A stretch of 64,000 nucleotides of DNA from Altererythrobacter ishigakiensis (lineage in GTDB: Bacteria; Pseudomonadota; Alphaproteobacteria; Sphingomonadales; Sphingomonadaceae): assembly GCF_001663155.1 (NCBI RefSeq), contig NZ_CP015963.1:930001-994000 (forward strand), written 5' to 3'. Below are positions 1-7,658 of this stretch, in pieces. The notes beneath the pieces were generated by a model. That model saw only the letters and a list, made by a program, of their open reading frames with translations, searched no databases and had not been told where the DNA came from. Positions within the stretch are counted from its first letter, which is position 1. Each line of letters opens with the position of its first letter. The position numbers were made by a program, and so were the translations under genes.

Positions 1-1
1 C

Positions 2-448
2 GGAGCTGCGGATTTTGTCGTCACAGGCTGCGGTACGGGAATGGGCTCTATGCTTGCGCTCAATGCGATGCCAGGGGTTTTCTGCGGGCTTGTCATCGAT
101 CCGACCGACGCATTCTTGTTCAGCCAGATCAATGCAGGCAATGCGATTGCCATGCCCTATGCGAAAGGATTCGGCTGGGCGGCCGAACTCAATTTGCAAG
201 ACTGTTATCGCAAGCTTTTCGAGAACGAACCTGGCTTGGGATACCCAAAAGAGCGCGCCGAGGTCATGGCGAAGAATCGTGGCATCCTTGCTGACCTCAA
301 AAAAGTCTCCTGCCATGACATGCTTACGATCCTCAAGAACGCCGATCAGGAGTTGTTGAAGACAGCGATTTCCGGAGAGCGGTTTGAAGAGTACTTCTAC
401 CCCAACTCGCAGGATCAAGAGATTAGCGCCTATTTGCGAGGTCTCTGA
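2..448 (+). CDS. RpiB/LacAB-family sugar-phosphate isomerase, 5' end cut off by window edge
   Basis: The frame is open from base 2 and ends at TGA 446-448, so only the C-terminal 148 residues are present. The segment VTGCGTGMGSML matches the CGTGxG loop of RpiB/LacAB isomerases, whose Cys is the catalytic base in RpiB. These enzymes interconvert aldose and ketose phosphates in the cytoplasm. The C-terminal tail (PKERAEVMAKNRGILADLKK) is longer than in housekeeping RpiB. Ninety-six bases downstream lies a KDG-type kinase in the same direction, so a role in uronate or deoxy-sugar-acid breakdown is likelier than a pentose-phosphate role; that part is inference. The N-terminal Rossmann half is outside the window. 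Confidence 0.8.
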   Translation, partial: GAADFVVTGCGTGMGSMLALNAMPGVFCGLVIDPTDAFLFSQINAGNAIAMPYAKGFGWAAELNLQDCYRKLFENEPGLGYPKERAEVMAKNRGILADLKKVSCHDMLTILKNADQELLKTAISGERFEEYFYPNSQDQEISAYLRGL

Positions 449-544
449 CGCTGGCTATTCTGTGACAGGTGGCGAGGCTAAAGCACTCAGGAAGACGCAA
501 ATTCCAAGTTCAAGCGATGGCGAAGAGTTTTATCGAGTGGAACA

Positions 545-1432
545 ATGACGACGTTTATCTTTGGCGAGGCGATGCTGGAGTATCACAGCCATGGCGGCGA
601 GGGCCTCCGTTACGGCGGGGATACGCTCAACACGGCCATCCATCTTGCGAGAGCCGGCCACGAAGTTGCGTTTGTAACAGCGCTTGGAACTGATCCTATC
701 AGCGATGCGATGATTGCCGCTTGGTCAGCGGAAGGAATTGATACCCGATACGTTCTTCGACATCCGACCCGTAATCCCGGGATTTACGCGATCCACCTAG
801 ATCAACATGGTGAGCGGAGCTTTCTTTACTGGCGAGATCGCAGCGCAGCTCGCGAAATGTTCGACTTGCCGGGCATTCTTGAAGCGCTCGAAGAAGCTGC
901 CGAGGCGAGGCTAGTCTATTTCAGCCTCATCTCTCTAGCGATTGCAGAAGGCGAAGGCCGCGAGAAATTGCTGAAGCTCGCCTCTTCAAGGAAGAGCCGC
1001 GAAGCCGCTGTCGCATATGACAGCAATTTCCGGCCTGCCCTTTGGCCAAGTTTGACCATTGCGGAAGCAACATCACAAAAAGCGATGGGCGTTTGCACAA
1101 TCGGTTTGCCGACAAACACTGACGAGCAAGATCTATGGAGCTCCAAGGCTGAGGAGCATGAGATCGCCCGTCGTTGGCTTGCTGCAGGATGCAATACCGT
1201 CGCGGTCAAGGCGGCAGAGAAAGGCTGCGTTGTCGCGACAAGTAAGAGCCCAGAGCCAAGGTTGCTTCCAGCAGAACCAACCCAAGTGGTAGATTCTAGC
1301 GGGGCTGGAGACGCGTTTAACGGTGGTTTCCTAGATGCCTGGCTGAACGAGCAATCTATCGATGATTGTGTTGAAGCAGGGCAAGCTCTGGCGCGAAAAA
1401 CGTTGGGTCACCAAGGAGCCATCGCATTTTAG
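545..1432 (+). CDS. kdgK: PfkB-family carbohydrate kinase, probable 2-dehydro-3-deoxygluconate (KDG) kinase
   Basis: 295 residues, the usual size for PfkB/ribokinase-family kinases. The N-terminal FGEAMLEYH and YGGDTLNTAIHLARAG match the substrate-binding start of KDG kinases (GE..., GGD..N.A), and DSSGAGDAFNGGF near residue 250 is the family's second signature, holding the anion hole and catalytic Asp. The expected reaction is ATP-dependent phosphorylation of 2-keto-3-deoxygluconate to KDPG, feeding Entner-Doudoroff aldolase. It follows an RpiB-like isomerase gene, which fits a sugar-acid catabolic cluster continuing to the left. The ATG at 545 is used because the family N-terminus begins there. 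Fructokinase or another PfkB specificity cannot be excluded. Confidence 0.85.
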   Translation: MTTFIFGEAMLEYHSHGGEGLRYGGDTLNTAIHLARAGHEVAFVTALGTDPISDAMIAAWSAEGIDTRYVLRHPTRNPGIYAIHLDQHGERSFLYWRDRSAAREMFDLPGILEALEEAAEARLVYFSLISLAIAEGEGREKLLKLASSRKSREAAVAYDSNFRPALWPSLTIAEATSQKAMGVCTIGLPTNTDEQDLWSSKAEEHEIARRWLAAGCNTVAVKAAEKGCVVATSKSPEPRLLPAEPTQVVDSSGAGDAFNGGFLDAWLNEQSIDDCVEAGQALARKTLGHQGAIAF

Positions 1433-1453
1433 GGGGCATAAGGAGATGAGTTC

Positions 1454-1476
1454 GCGCCTGACTGCTTCCACCGCCA
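1454..1476 (+). repeat. 23-bp direct repeat, copy 1
   Basis: The 23 bases beginning GCGCCTGACTGC and ending CCACCGCCA recur exactly at 1656-1678, 202 bases away. Similarity continues weakly for about 30 bases after the exact part, and both copies reach a GTGAGAA motif, so the full diverged unit is about 55 bases. The end TTCCACCGCCA resembles a tRNA acceptor end, but no T-arm precedes it. Confidence 0.7.
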
Positions 1477-1517
1477 CTTAGTCTTGGCCATTCCTGACAT
1501 GTGAGAAGTTGCTACGC

Positions 1518-1542
1518 AAAACCCCGCAGTTCTGCGGGGTTT
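1518..1542 (+). terminator. Rho-independent-type hairpin downstream of kdgK
   Basis: AAACCCCGCAG (1519-1529) pairs with CTGCGGGGTTT (1532-1542) around a two-base loop, an 11-bp perfect stem. The A-run on the left and short T-run on the right allow termination in either direction. It lies 86 bases after the kdgK stop, so it most likely ends that operon. The T-tail is short, so strength is uncertain. Confidence 0.65.
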
Positions 1543-1655
1543 GGGCCGTGACCCGGTACCGCGGAGAACGGAATTTAGAGAGCATCCTGCCCTCACAGGC
1601 CGGCTTTCTCCGCAGGGCTGTTTGGTGGTACCAAATTGCGTACTCGGAGCGAAAA

Positions 1656-1678
1656 GCGCCTGACTGCTTCCACCGCCA
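1656..1678 (+). repeat. 23-bp direct repeat, copy 2
   Basis: Exact copy of the repeat at 1454-1476 in the same orientation. The two copies flank the GC hairpin and a KpnI-site-rich stretch. The copy lies 143 bases before the AAA+ start codon. It could be a duplicated operator, the remnant of an insertion, or an old attachment site; the sequence does not decide. Confidence 0.7.
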
Positions 1679-1820
1679 TCTATTGCCCGCCATCCCTTAT
1701 GGTGTGAGAAATGGTACCTGATCATAGTATATTGGGGGCTGAAGATTGACTGGAGTCAACGACATGTCATCCTTTTGCTGCTCGACTGAGTAGTCTTCAT
1801 TGTACCGCAGGGGGAGAGAG

Positions 1821-3683
1821 ATGGATGAGTTGACCGGACCGCATCGCCCAACGAATGTCTTGGGGCTGCAGCTTGACAAGGAAAGCAGTAGCGCCGCTCC
1901 GGTCTGGTTCGACGAATTCAGTTCCGGACTGGACCGGCGAACGCATTTCGCGGTTACGGGCAATCTCAGAGACTTGTTCCCTTTTGCTGCTCAAGACCGG
2001 ATGGACTTTGTTCGCTTCGATGATGTGCTCTGGCGCATTTCCCAAGAGAAGGGCTTCGACGGGCTAATCCAGTATGACTCTGATGCAGGGCTGAGTTTGC
2101 ATCCGCAATGCGACGAAAATCTGGCGAATGCGATTGCCGAAGCAGGCATTCCGCTGGGGAGTAGGATCGACACTCCCGAAGAGTTCGTGCGGATACACAA
2201 GGTGGTCACAACTATCCCCACGATGAGGCTGCTATTCCTCGTCGACTACGCCTCGCATCTCTACGAGGCACGCCCCTTCGGGCTTTCTGAAGTTCTCATC
2301 GAAGCGCATCATTCGGCACAGCAAGCCTTGGATCGTACAGACACGAATGTCGGCCCGACCGTCTGGCTGATCGACAGGCCTGGCGATTTACCTGCTTGGT
2401 TCACCAGCGGCAATGACACGCTGCGCGAAGTCTTCGTCGAACTTCCGAACCTGGAGGACAGGCACGTCTTTGCCAAAACACTCTTGCCGCTGTTTTGCGA
2501 CCATGGCGATTTGGATGATGACGGAATTTCATCCTTCCTGGAGCAATTTGCGCTCCAAGCCGACAGCATGACTCTCGTGGGTATGCGCAAGGTCGCCGAA
2601 TTGGCTGAGGCCGAGAGTATACCAACAAATGACATTGCTGATGCGATCCGCATGGATCGGCTCGGAACGCGTCGGAACCCGTGGAAATCGGAGATTATGC
2701 GTGCCCGTGTGACAAGAGCAGAGGAGATCCTGTCGAAGCGTGTGAAGGGACAGAAACGTGCGATAGAGAAGTCGCTGGATATCCTCGTTCGCTCGATCGT
2801 CGGCTTGTCGGGCTCACAAACCAGTTCTCGCCATAGTCGCCCGCGTGGTGTCTTGTTTCTCGCTGGACCAACCGGGGTAGGCAAGACCGAGCTTGCAAAG
2901 GCAATTACCGAGCTACTTTTCGGTGAAGATACGGCTTGCCATCGCTTCGATATGTCGGAGTTTATGGAAGAGAATTCGATTAACCGGATGATCGGCGCAC
3001 CGCCAGGATATCCCGGGCATGAACACGGCGGCCAGCTGGTCAATGCGATGCACAAGAAGCCTTTCAGCGTCGTGCTCTTCGATGAAGTAGAAAAGGCGCA
3101 CCCGCGTATTCTAGACATGTTCCTTCAGATACTTGACGAAGGCCGCCTCACGGATTCGCGCGGATCGACCGCTTACTTCTCCGAAGCGCTGATCATCTTC
3201 ACCTCGAACATTGGTATGATTAGCAAAGACCACACCCAGAACTTGGGCATGAACATTCTTCCTGGTGACACTTATGCCGAGCTTGAGGGAAAGCTGATTG
3301 AGGCGGTCCGCAACCATTTCCGGCTCGAACTGCACCGGCCGGAACTTTATAATCGCCTTGGACAAAATATCGTTGCCTTCGAGTTCATTAGCGGATCGGT
3401 CGCCTATGAAATCTTCCTTGCCATAATTGAGCGTGTGAAAGATGCGGTTCGGGCAGAGCATGCGGTCGAGGTAATAATCGAGGAAGGGGCGCTGGGTGAG
3501 ATACGCGATCTTTGCCTAACCGACTGGTTCGAAGGCGGGCGAGGCATTGCCAATCGCATCGAGACCCATTTCATTAACCCACTTTCGCGCGAGATCTTCC
3601 GTCTTCAGCCCAAGCGCGAGCTCACAGTACTTTCGGCACAGGAAACCAATGGCCGTACGGTACTTAACTGTCGGGAAAGATGA
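1821..3683 (+). CDS. ClpB/ClpA-type AAA+ ATPase with a degenerate N-terminal AAA-like half
   Basis: 620 residues from ATG 1821, chosen for its strong purine-rich ribosome-binding site; a TTG at 1800 is the longer alternative. The C-terminal half is a Clp/Hsp100 D2-like module: Walker A GPTGVGKT (349-356), FDMSEFMEENSINRMIG, pore-loop Tyr397 in PPGYPG, Walker B FDEVEK with Asp421/Glu422, an Arg-finger segment RPELYNRLG (Arg512) and sensor 2 GGRG. The N-terminal ~300 residues carry HFAVTGNLRDLF and a Walker-B-like strand LLFLVDYA but no P-loop, and there is no Clp N-domain or ClpB middle coiled coil. It is probably a cytosolic unfoldase or remodeller with one working ATPase ring; the substrate is unknown. 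No ClpP-binding loop was recognised. Confidence 0.85.
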   Translation: MDELTGPHRPTNVLGLQLDKESSSAAPVWFDEFSSGLDRRTHFAVTGNLRDLFPFAAQDRMDFVRFDDVLWRISQEKGFDGLIQYDSDAGLSLHPQCDENLANAIAEAGIPLGSRIDTPEEFVRIHKVVTTIPTMRLLFLVDYASHLYEARPFGLSEVLIEAHHSAQQALDRTDTNVGPTVWLIDRPGDLPAWFTSGNDTLREVFVELPNLEDRHVFAKTLLPLFCDHGDLDDDGISSFLEQFALQADSMTLVGMRKVAELAEAESIPTNDIADAIRMDRLGTRRNPWKSEIMRARVTRAEEILSKRVKGQKRAIEKSLDILVRSIVGLSGSQTSSRHSRPRGVLFLAGPTGVGKTELAKAITELLFGEDTACHRFDMSEFMEENSINRMIGAPPGYPGHEHGGQLVNAMHKKPFSVVLFDEVEKAHPRILDMFLQILDEGRLTDSRGSTAYFSEALIIFTSNIGMISKDHTQNLGMNILPGDTYAELEGKLIEAVRNHFRLELHRPELYNRLGQNIVAFEFISGSVAYEIFLAIIERVKDAVRAEHAVEVIIEEGALGEIRDLCLTDWFEGGRGIANRIETHFINPLSREIFRLQPKRELTVLSAQETNGRTVLNCRER

Positions 3684-3799
3684 ACGATGCCGTGGCACCG
3701 AGGACCAAAATAGTACGAGATGGCCGCGTTCCTCTAATTGTACCAAAGTGCACCGGAGCAGTGAGAGCATGGATGCTGCTCCTCAACATGTTCAACTAA
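3680..3799 (+). CDS. Possible 39-aa ORF coupled to the AAA+ gene
   Basis: ATG 3680 overlaps the AAA+ stop codon as ATGA, and the frame runs 39 codons to TAA 3797-3799, ending about 35 bases before the methyltransferase. The product starts MNDAVAPRTK, has a central DGRVPLIVPKC segment and ends in a hydrophobic WMLLLNMF stretch. GGGAAAG lies just upstream. The overlap is the only positive evidence; no family is recognised and the ORF may be fortuitous. Confidence 0.3.
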   Translation: MNDAVAPRTKIVRDGRVPLIVPKCTGAVRAWMLLLNMFN

Positions 3800-3834
3800 G
3801 GCAACAGGAAACTGGAACTGATGGGGGTTAAACC

Positions 3835-4701
3835 ATGACTGAAGCAGGAGCCAAGCCGTCAGAGGCGTTGAAAGGTGAAGATTGGGCCGGTGAGATGGGT
3901 GAGCGATGGCTTGCCAATCTTGATCGGCTGGAAGCTATGATCCATCCGATTGGCTCGGCCGCTATCGACCGCGCTGGCTTTCAGGAGGGCGAGCGAGTTC
4001 TGGATATCGGTTGTGGGGGCGGTGCGACAACATTCGCAATCGCAGACTTCGTTGGCGCCAGTGGTGAAGTCGTTGGAGTCGATGTCGCGCCTATGCTTGT
4101 CGACGTGGCCAGAAGGCGGGCCTCTGAGCAAAATGCATCAAACGTCCGCTTCATTTGCGCTGATGCCGGATCAGTGACGCTGGAAGAGGCGCCCTTTGAC
4201 AGGCTGTTTTCGCGCTTTGGATCGATGTTTTTCGAGGAGCCGATACCGGCTTTCGCCAATCTTCACAGCTTGCTTAGGCCGGGGGCTCGGATTGATCTCT
4301 GCGTATGGGGACCTCCGCGCGATAATCTTTGGATGATGGAGATGATGGGGGTGGTGCGAAAGCATGTCGACATCCCGCCTGCTGAACCTCGTGCTCCTGG
4401 TCCGTTCGCTTTCGAGGATGTGGGCTACCTGCGCGAGGTTCTCGCCGGTGGTGGGTTCAGCGAGATCGAAATTGAAGCTTATGAGGCTGGCCAACCTATT
4501 GGTGGGCCGGGAACACAACCCGAAGAGGCTGTACGTTTTGTCTTGTCCTCGCTAGGCGTTGGACGTGTCCTTGCCGAGCAAGAGGCGCACATTCAGGAAA
4601 GGGCGAGCGCCGATCTGAAAGCTCTGTTCGAGAGGCATTATGTTGAAGACAAAGGGATCATAATGGCCTGCAAAGCCTGGTTAGTGTCAGCAATCGCCTA
4701 G
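3835..4701 (+). CDS. Class I SAM-dependent methyltransferase
   Basis: 288 residues. VLDIGCGGGATTFAIA (about residues 54-69) is motif I, the SAM-binding glycine loop; VVGVDVAPMLVDVARRRA supplies the acidic motif II residue; FDRLFSRFGSMFFEEP and LRPGARIDLCVWGP are the later strands. This matches the UbiE/COQ5-like Methyltransf_25/31 type. The substrate cannot be read; the aromatic C-terminal half suggests a small-molecule acceptor. GGGGG precedes ATG 3835. The gene is convergent with the monooxygenase on its right and may share the AAA+ transcript, but nothing links the two functionally. Confidence 0.85.
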   Translation: MTEAGAKPSEALKGEDWAGEMGERWLANLDRLEAMIHPIGSAAIDRAGFQEGERVLDIGCGGGATTFAIADFVGASGEVVGVDVAPMLVDVARRRASEQNASNVRFICADAGSVTLEEAPFDRLFSRFGSMFFEEPIPAFANLHSLLRPGARIDLCVWGPPRDNLWMMEMMGVVRKHVDIPPAEPRAPGPFAFEDVGYLREVLAGGGFSEIEIEAYEAGQPIGGPGTQPEEAVRFVLSSLGVGRVLAEQEAHIQERASADLKALFERHYVEDKGIIMACKAWLVSAIA

Positions 4702-4907
4702 CCATATTCGGTGCAAATGAACTCGGAGACTCAGCCAGAAATCGAGCCTTGCCTTCAATAGGGACTTTCCGCGTTCAACCTCCTATGATTTTGGTTCGAT
4801 CAATGCGAGATCACTCCCCCGCTTTGGTCAGTTTTCGCTGTCGCCCATCTGCCTAGTACCGGCCTGGCACTTGAGTTTTTCTTTTGGGCGCCTCCGATCA
4901 AGCTACG

Positions 4908-6695
4908 CTATTTGAAGGCAAGTCCTTCAAAGCTTCCGCTATTCCGCCAAGCTTCAATGTGATTGAAAAAACCTTGGGCGCCTGCGGGGTGCCCGAGCGC
5001 AAAGCGTTCCTGTTCGCCAAAGCCTTGCCCTTCATTGTTGTAATAACCCGGCGTGCACTCGATGTTGCCAATCCTTGCACCGGGGCCGGTCAATAGGAAA
5101 GCAACCCATTTCTCCTGAGCCTCTTCGGTTGGTTCGACTTCCTGATAGCTGTTCTTCTGTGCATGCTTGACCACGGTCGCGACCGTCTCTGCGTGGTCGA
5201 CCAGATTGTGAGGGTAGTTTGCTATGAAAGCGGCCGCCTGGTTCTGCTGAACAAAGAACAGGTTCGGAAAGCCATGGACGTGCAACCCGTGGAACGAGCG
5301 CATGCCGTCCTGCCAATATTCGGAGAGCTTGATCCCGCCGCGGCCGGTAACGTCGTAGCCTGACCGGGAAACGAAATCAGTGCTCACCTCAAAACCCGAG
5401 GCATAGATTATGCAGTCGACTTTGTATTCGACGCCATTCGCGACCACACCCTTTTCCGTGATCCGTTCCACGCCTTTGCCGTCGGTATCAATCAAATGCG
5501 TCGAGGGGCGATTAAAGGCCTGGAGATATTCGTCATGGAAACATGGTCGTTTGCACAATTGGCGGTACCAGGCTTTGAGGTTCTCGCTTGTTTGCGGATC
5601 ATTGACGACTGTCGCGGCTCGCTGCCGGATTTCCTCCATCTTGCCGTGATCAGCATCTTCCCACGCCGCCATAATGTTCGCGGGTGTGCGTTGCTCTGGC
5701 GCCAATCCAATGACTTGGGAGCGAATCCTCTTGCCGAGATCAGTCCAACCATCATCTACGAGATCCTCGGTAGGGAACCCCATTCCAAGATTGGCGACAA
5801 AGTTGTCTTGCCATTTCTTCTGCCAGCCGGGCTCATTCACGCCGCCGAACCAAGTTGGATCGATTGCAGCATTGTTCCGTTCATCGACCGATGACGGCGT
5901 GCGTTGGAATACAAATAGCTCTTTCGCGTCACGAGCCAGATGGGGCACACATTGAACCGCGGTCGCGCCAGTACCGATGATCGCCACTCGCTTGTCTGAA
6001 AGCTTGGACATCGGCTCGCCTTCAGGTGTGCCCCCTGTGTAAGCATAGTCCCAGCGGCTGGTATGGAAGCTCTTGCCTGCGAAATTCTCGATGCCGGGCA
6101 GGCCGGGCAGCTTTGCAACATGAAGTGGCCCAGTTCCCATGCCGATATATTTGGCTGTGAATTTATCACCACGGTCTGTTTGTATCTGCCAAACCTTTTG
6201 CGTCTCGTCCCAGGCAAGGTCAGTCACACGGGTATGAAACATCGCATTTTCGTAAAGACCATAATGCTCGCCAATGCGCGAACAATGGTCGCGGATCTCT
6301 GGGGCATGGGCGTATTTCTCGCTCGGCATATGACCGGTCTCTTCGAGCAGCGGCATGTAAATCATCGACGCCGTATCGCATTGCGCGCCGGGGTAGCGGT
6401 TCCAGTACCAAGTCCCGCCGAAATCACCGCCCTTGTCGATGATGCGATAGTCGTCGATACCGGCTTCTTTCAGACGCGCGCCAACGACAAGACCTGCAAA
6501 TCCGCCGCCAATAAACGCAAATGTCACGTGGTCGTTTACTGCTTCGCGCGCGACCACTGGGTTGTAGGGATCAGCGGCTAGGTCCGAAAACTCGCTTTCT
6601 AACCGCTTATATTGAGCTCCACCGTCAGCTCTTAGGCGCTTGTCGCGCTCAATAGCGTATTTGCGCCTTATTGCTTCTCGATCAATTGGCGTCAT
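4908..6695 (-). CDS. Flavin-containing monooxygenase of the Baeyer-Villiger type
   Basis: 595 residues from ATG 6695; longer starts up to 6806 add a basic, family-atypical N-terminus. Two Rossmann motifs are visible: GGGFAG (about 63-68) for FAD and IIGTGATAVQ (about 238-248) for NADPH. Between them FAGKSFHTSRW fits the type I BVMO fingerprint FxGxxxHxxxW, and GGTWYWNRYPGAQCDT is the usual BVMO stretch after the FAD site. The enzyme should insert oxygen next to a ketone using O2 and NADPH. The long N-terminal extension before the FAD site puts it near cyclododecanone- or phenylacetone-like BVMOs. It is divergent from a TetR regulator that may control it. Natural substrate unknown. Confidence 0.9.
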   Translation of the reverse strand: MTPIDREAIRRKYAIERDKRLRADGGAQYKRLESEFSDLAADPYNPVVAREAVNDHVTFAFIGGGFAGLVVGARLKEAGIDDYRIIDKGGDFGGTWYWNRYPGAQCDTASMIYMPLLEETGHMPSEKYAHAPEIRDHCSRIGEHYGLYENAMFHTRVTDLAWDETQKVWQIQTDRGDKFTAKYIGMGTGPLHVAKLPGLPGIENFAGKSFHTSRWDYAYTGGTPEGEPMSKLSDKRVAIIGTGATAVQCVPHLARDAKELFVFQRTPSSVDERNNAAIDPTWFGGVNEPGWQKKWQDNFVANLGMGFPTEDLVDDGWTDLGKRIRSQVIGLAPEQRTPANIMAAWEDADHGKMEEIRQRAATVVNDPQTSENLKAWYRQLCKRPCFHDEYLQAFNRPSTHLIDTDGKGVERITEKGVVANGVEYKVDCIIYASGFEVSTDFVSRSGYDVTGRGGIKLSEYWQDGMRSFHGLHVHGFPNLFFVQQNQAAAFIANYPHNLVDHAETVATVVKHAQKNSYQEVEPTEEAQEKWVAFLLTGPGARIGNIECTPGYYNNEGQGFGEQERFALGHPAGAQGFFNHIEAWRNSGSFEGLAFK

Positions 6696-7031
6696 CGCTT
6701 CGGTGCTTTCCAAATACTCTCTCCCAAAGGAATGCAAGCAAGGAGAGTGCTGCAACTTGACGACACTGGCAAGCCTTGATCTTTTTGTTCTGAGCCGCTT
6801 TGCCAAGTCGAGATTGGTAGTTTCCGACTGACAGCACCGTCACTTTGTCCTGACTACTGCTGACAGATGAGACTCTGGTCCGCAGCAATGCGCAGGTCGA
6901 CGGGTTCTTGGGCTGTAAACCCGAATCATAGAGAGCACATTGGAAAGAAAAGTTCGCAGCCATGTAAAACTCTGGCATTAAATTTCATCCGGATGGATTA
7001 CGGGGCGTTTCAAGTCAGAAGGAGCGGTTTC
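6696..7031. other. 336-base divergent regulatory region between monooxygenase and TetR genes
   Basis: No reliable gene is seen; an upstream extension of the TetR frame lacks family features. The stretch contains the 10-bp palindrome CATCCGGATG at 6986-6995, 36 bases before the TetR start, and two direct CTGACAG copies near 6822 and 6870. These are possible TetR operator elements, but none is proven. AAGGAGCGG precedes TetR ATG 7032. Confidence 0.45.
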
Positions 7032-7637
7032 ATGGCTAAGACTACGACAAATGAGGCCCCGCCATCCGATCGACGCGAGCAGATCCTTCGTGAGACGTTG
7101 AAGGCGCTAGGAGAGCACAGCTACGATCGCTTTTCGCTGCGGGAAATCGCCAAGCGGCTCTCGATTAGCCTTGGCAATTTGCAGTATTACTTTCCGACCA
7201 AGGACGATCTGTTTCTGGCAATATGCGAACGCGCCCAAGCCGACTACGACCGGAGCGCGTTCATTTTCGAGAAATCACAAGCAAGCGGGATTGAAGGTAT
7301 CCTGCAGGCCTTTGATTGGCATGTCGCGGAGTTAAATCGACCGCACGCGGTCGTCTGGCTAATTCTTGGTCATGTTGCGATCTATAATCTTCGCTTCAAG
7401 GAATTCAGCGATCAAAGCTATCGCGTAAGCCAGACCACTTGGGAAACGATTATTGAGCGATCTGCTCTCAAAATCGAAGAGAATGAGGCCCGTTCGCTCG
7501 CTGCGACAATCCTTGCAATGGTCGACGGTTTCTTTCTTAGGAACTTCCCTGCTGACCTGCGCGATCCGCAAGTCATGTCACTGCTGAACTCCTTGAAGTC
7601 TGAAGTGGTTGCCTTGGTTGAGAAGCGCATCCGCTAA
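7032..7637 (+). CDS. TetR/AcrR-family transcriptional regulator
   Basis: 201 residues from ATG 7032, chosen because of the AAGGAG ribosome-binding site seven bases upstream. REQILRETLKALGEH followed by FSLREIAKRLSISLGNLQYYFPTKDDL is a typical TetR helix-turn-helix, including the conserved YYF..K..L. The C-terminal ~140 residues form the ligand-binding helical domain and resemble BetI/TetR_C_6 proteins. It is divergent from the BVMO gene, the classical layout for a local repressor that senses a substrate of the enzyme. Ligand and exact operator are unknown. Confidence 0.85.
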   Translation: MAKTTTNEAPPSDRREQILRETLKALGEHSYDRFSLREIAKRLSISLGNLQYYFPTKDDLFLAICERAQADYDRSAFIFEKSQASGIEGILQAFDWHVAELNRPHAVVWLILGHVAIYNLRFKEFSDQSYRVSQTTWETIIERSALKIEENEARSLAATILAMVDGFFLRNFPADLRDPQVMSLLNSLKSEVVALVEKRIR

Positions 7638-7658
7638 ATGGAGACGAGTTCTTGGTAA

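Larger units (their letters stand above)
1433..1820. other. 388-base non-coding gap with repeat pair and hairpin
   Basis: No convincing ORF is present. The gap holds a 23-bp direct repeat (1454-1476 and 1656-1678), a strong GC hairpin between them (1519-1542), a smaller inverted pair (GCGGAGAA near 1561 against TTCTCCGC near 1606) and three GGTACC sites. The right end should contain the promoter of the AAA+ gene; its ribosome-binding site AGGGGGAGAGAG sits directly before ATG 1821. Function of the repeats is unknown. Confidence 0.6.

Noticed and set aside
1454..1476. tRNA 3' end or attachment site (TTCCACCGCCA looks like an acceptor strand with CCA)
   Set aside because: Upstream bases do not form a T-arm with TTC-N-A loop and no 5' acceptor strand pairs with it in either copy, so no tRNA gene or clear tRNA remnant is present.
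2309..3118. Minus-strand 269-codon open frame
   Set aside because: Antisense of the AAA+ gene, Ser/Arg-rich, a common shadow in GC-rich DNA with no family motif.
6867..7031. Upstream extension of the TetR gene by 55 codons
   Set aside because: No TetR homology in the extension, and a strong AAGGAG site points to ATG 7032.
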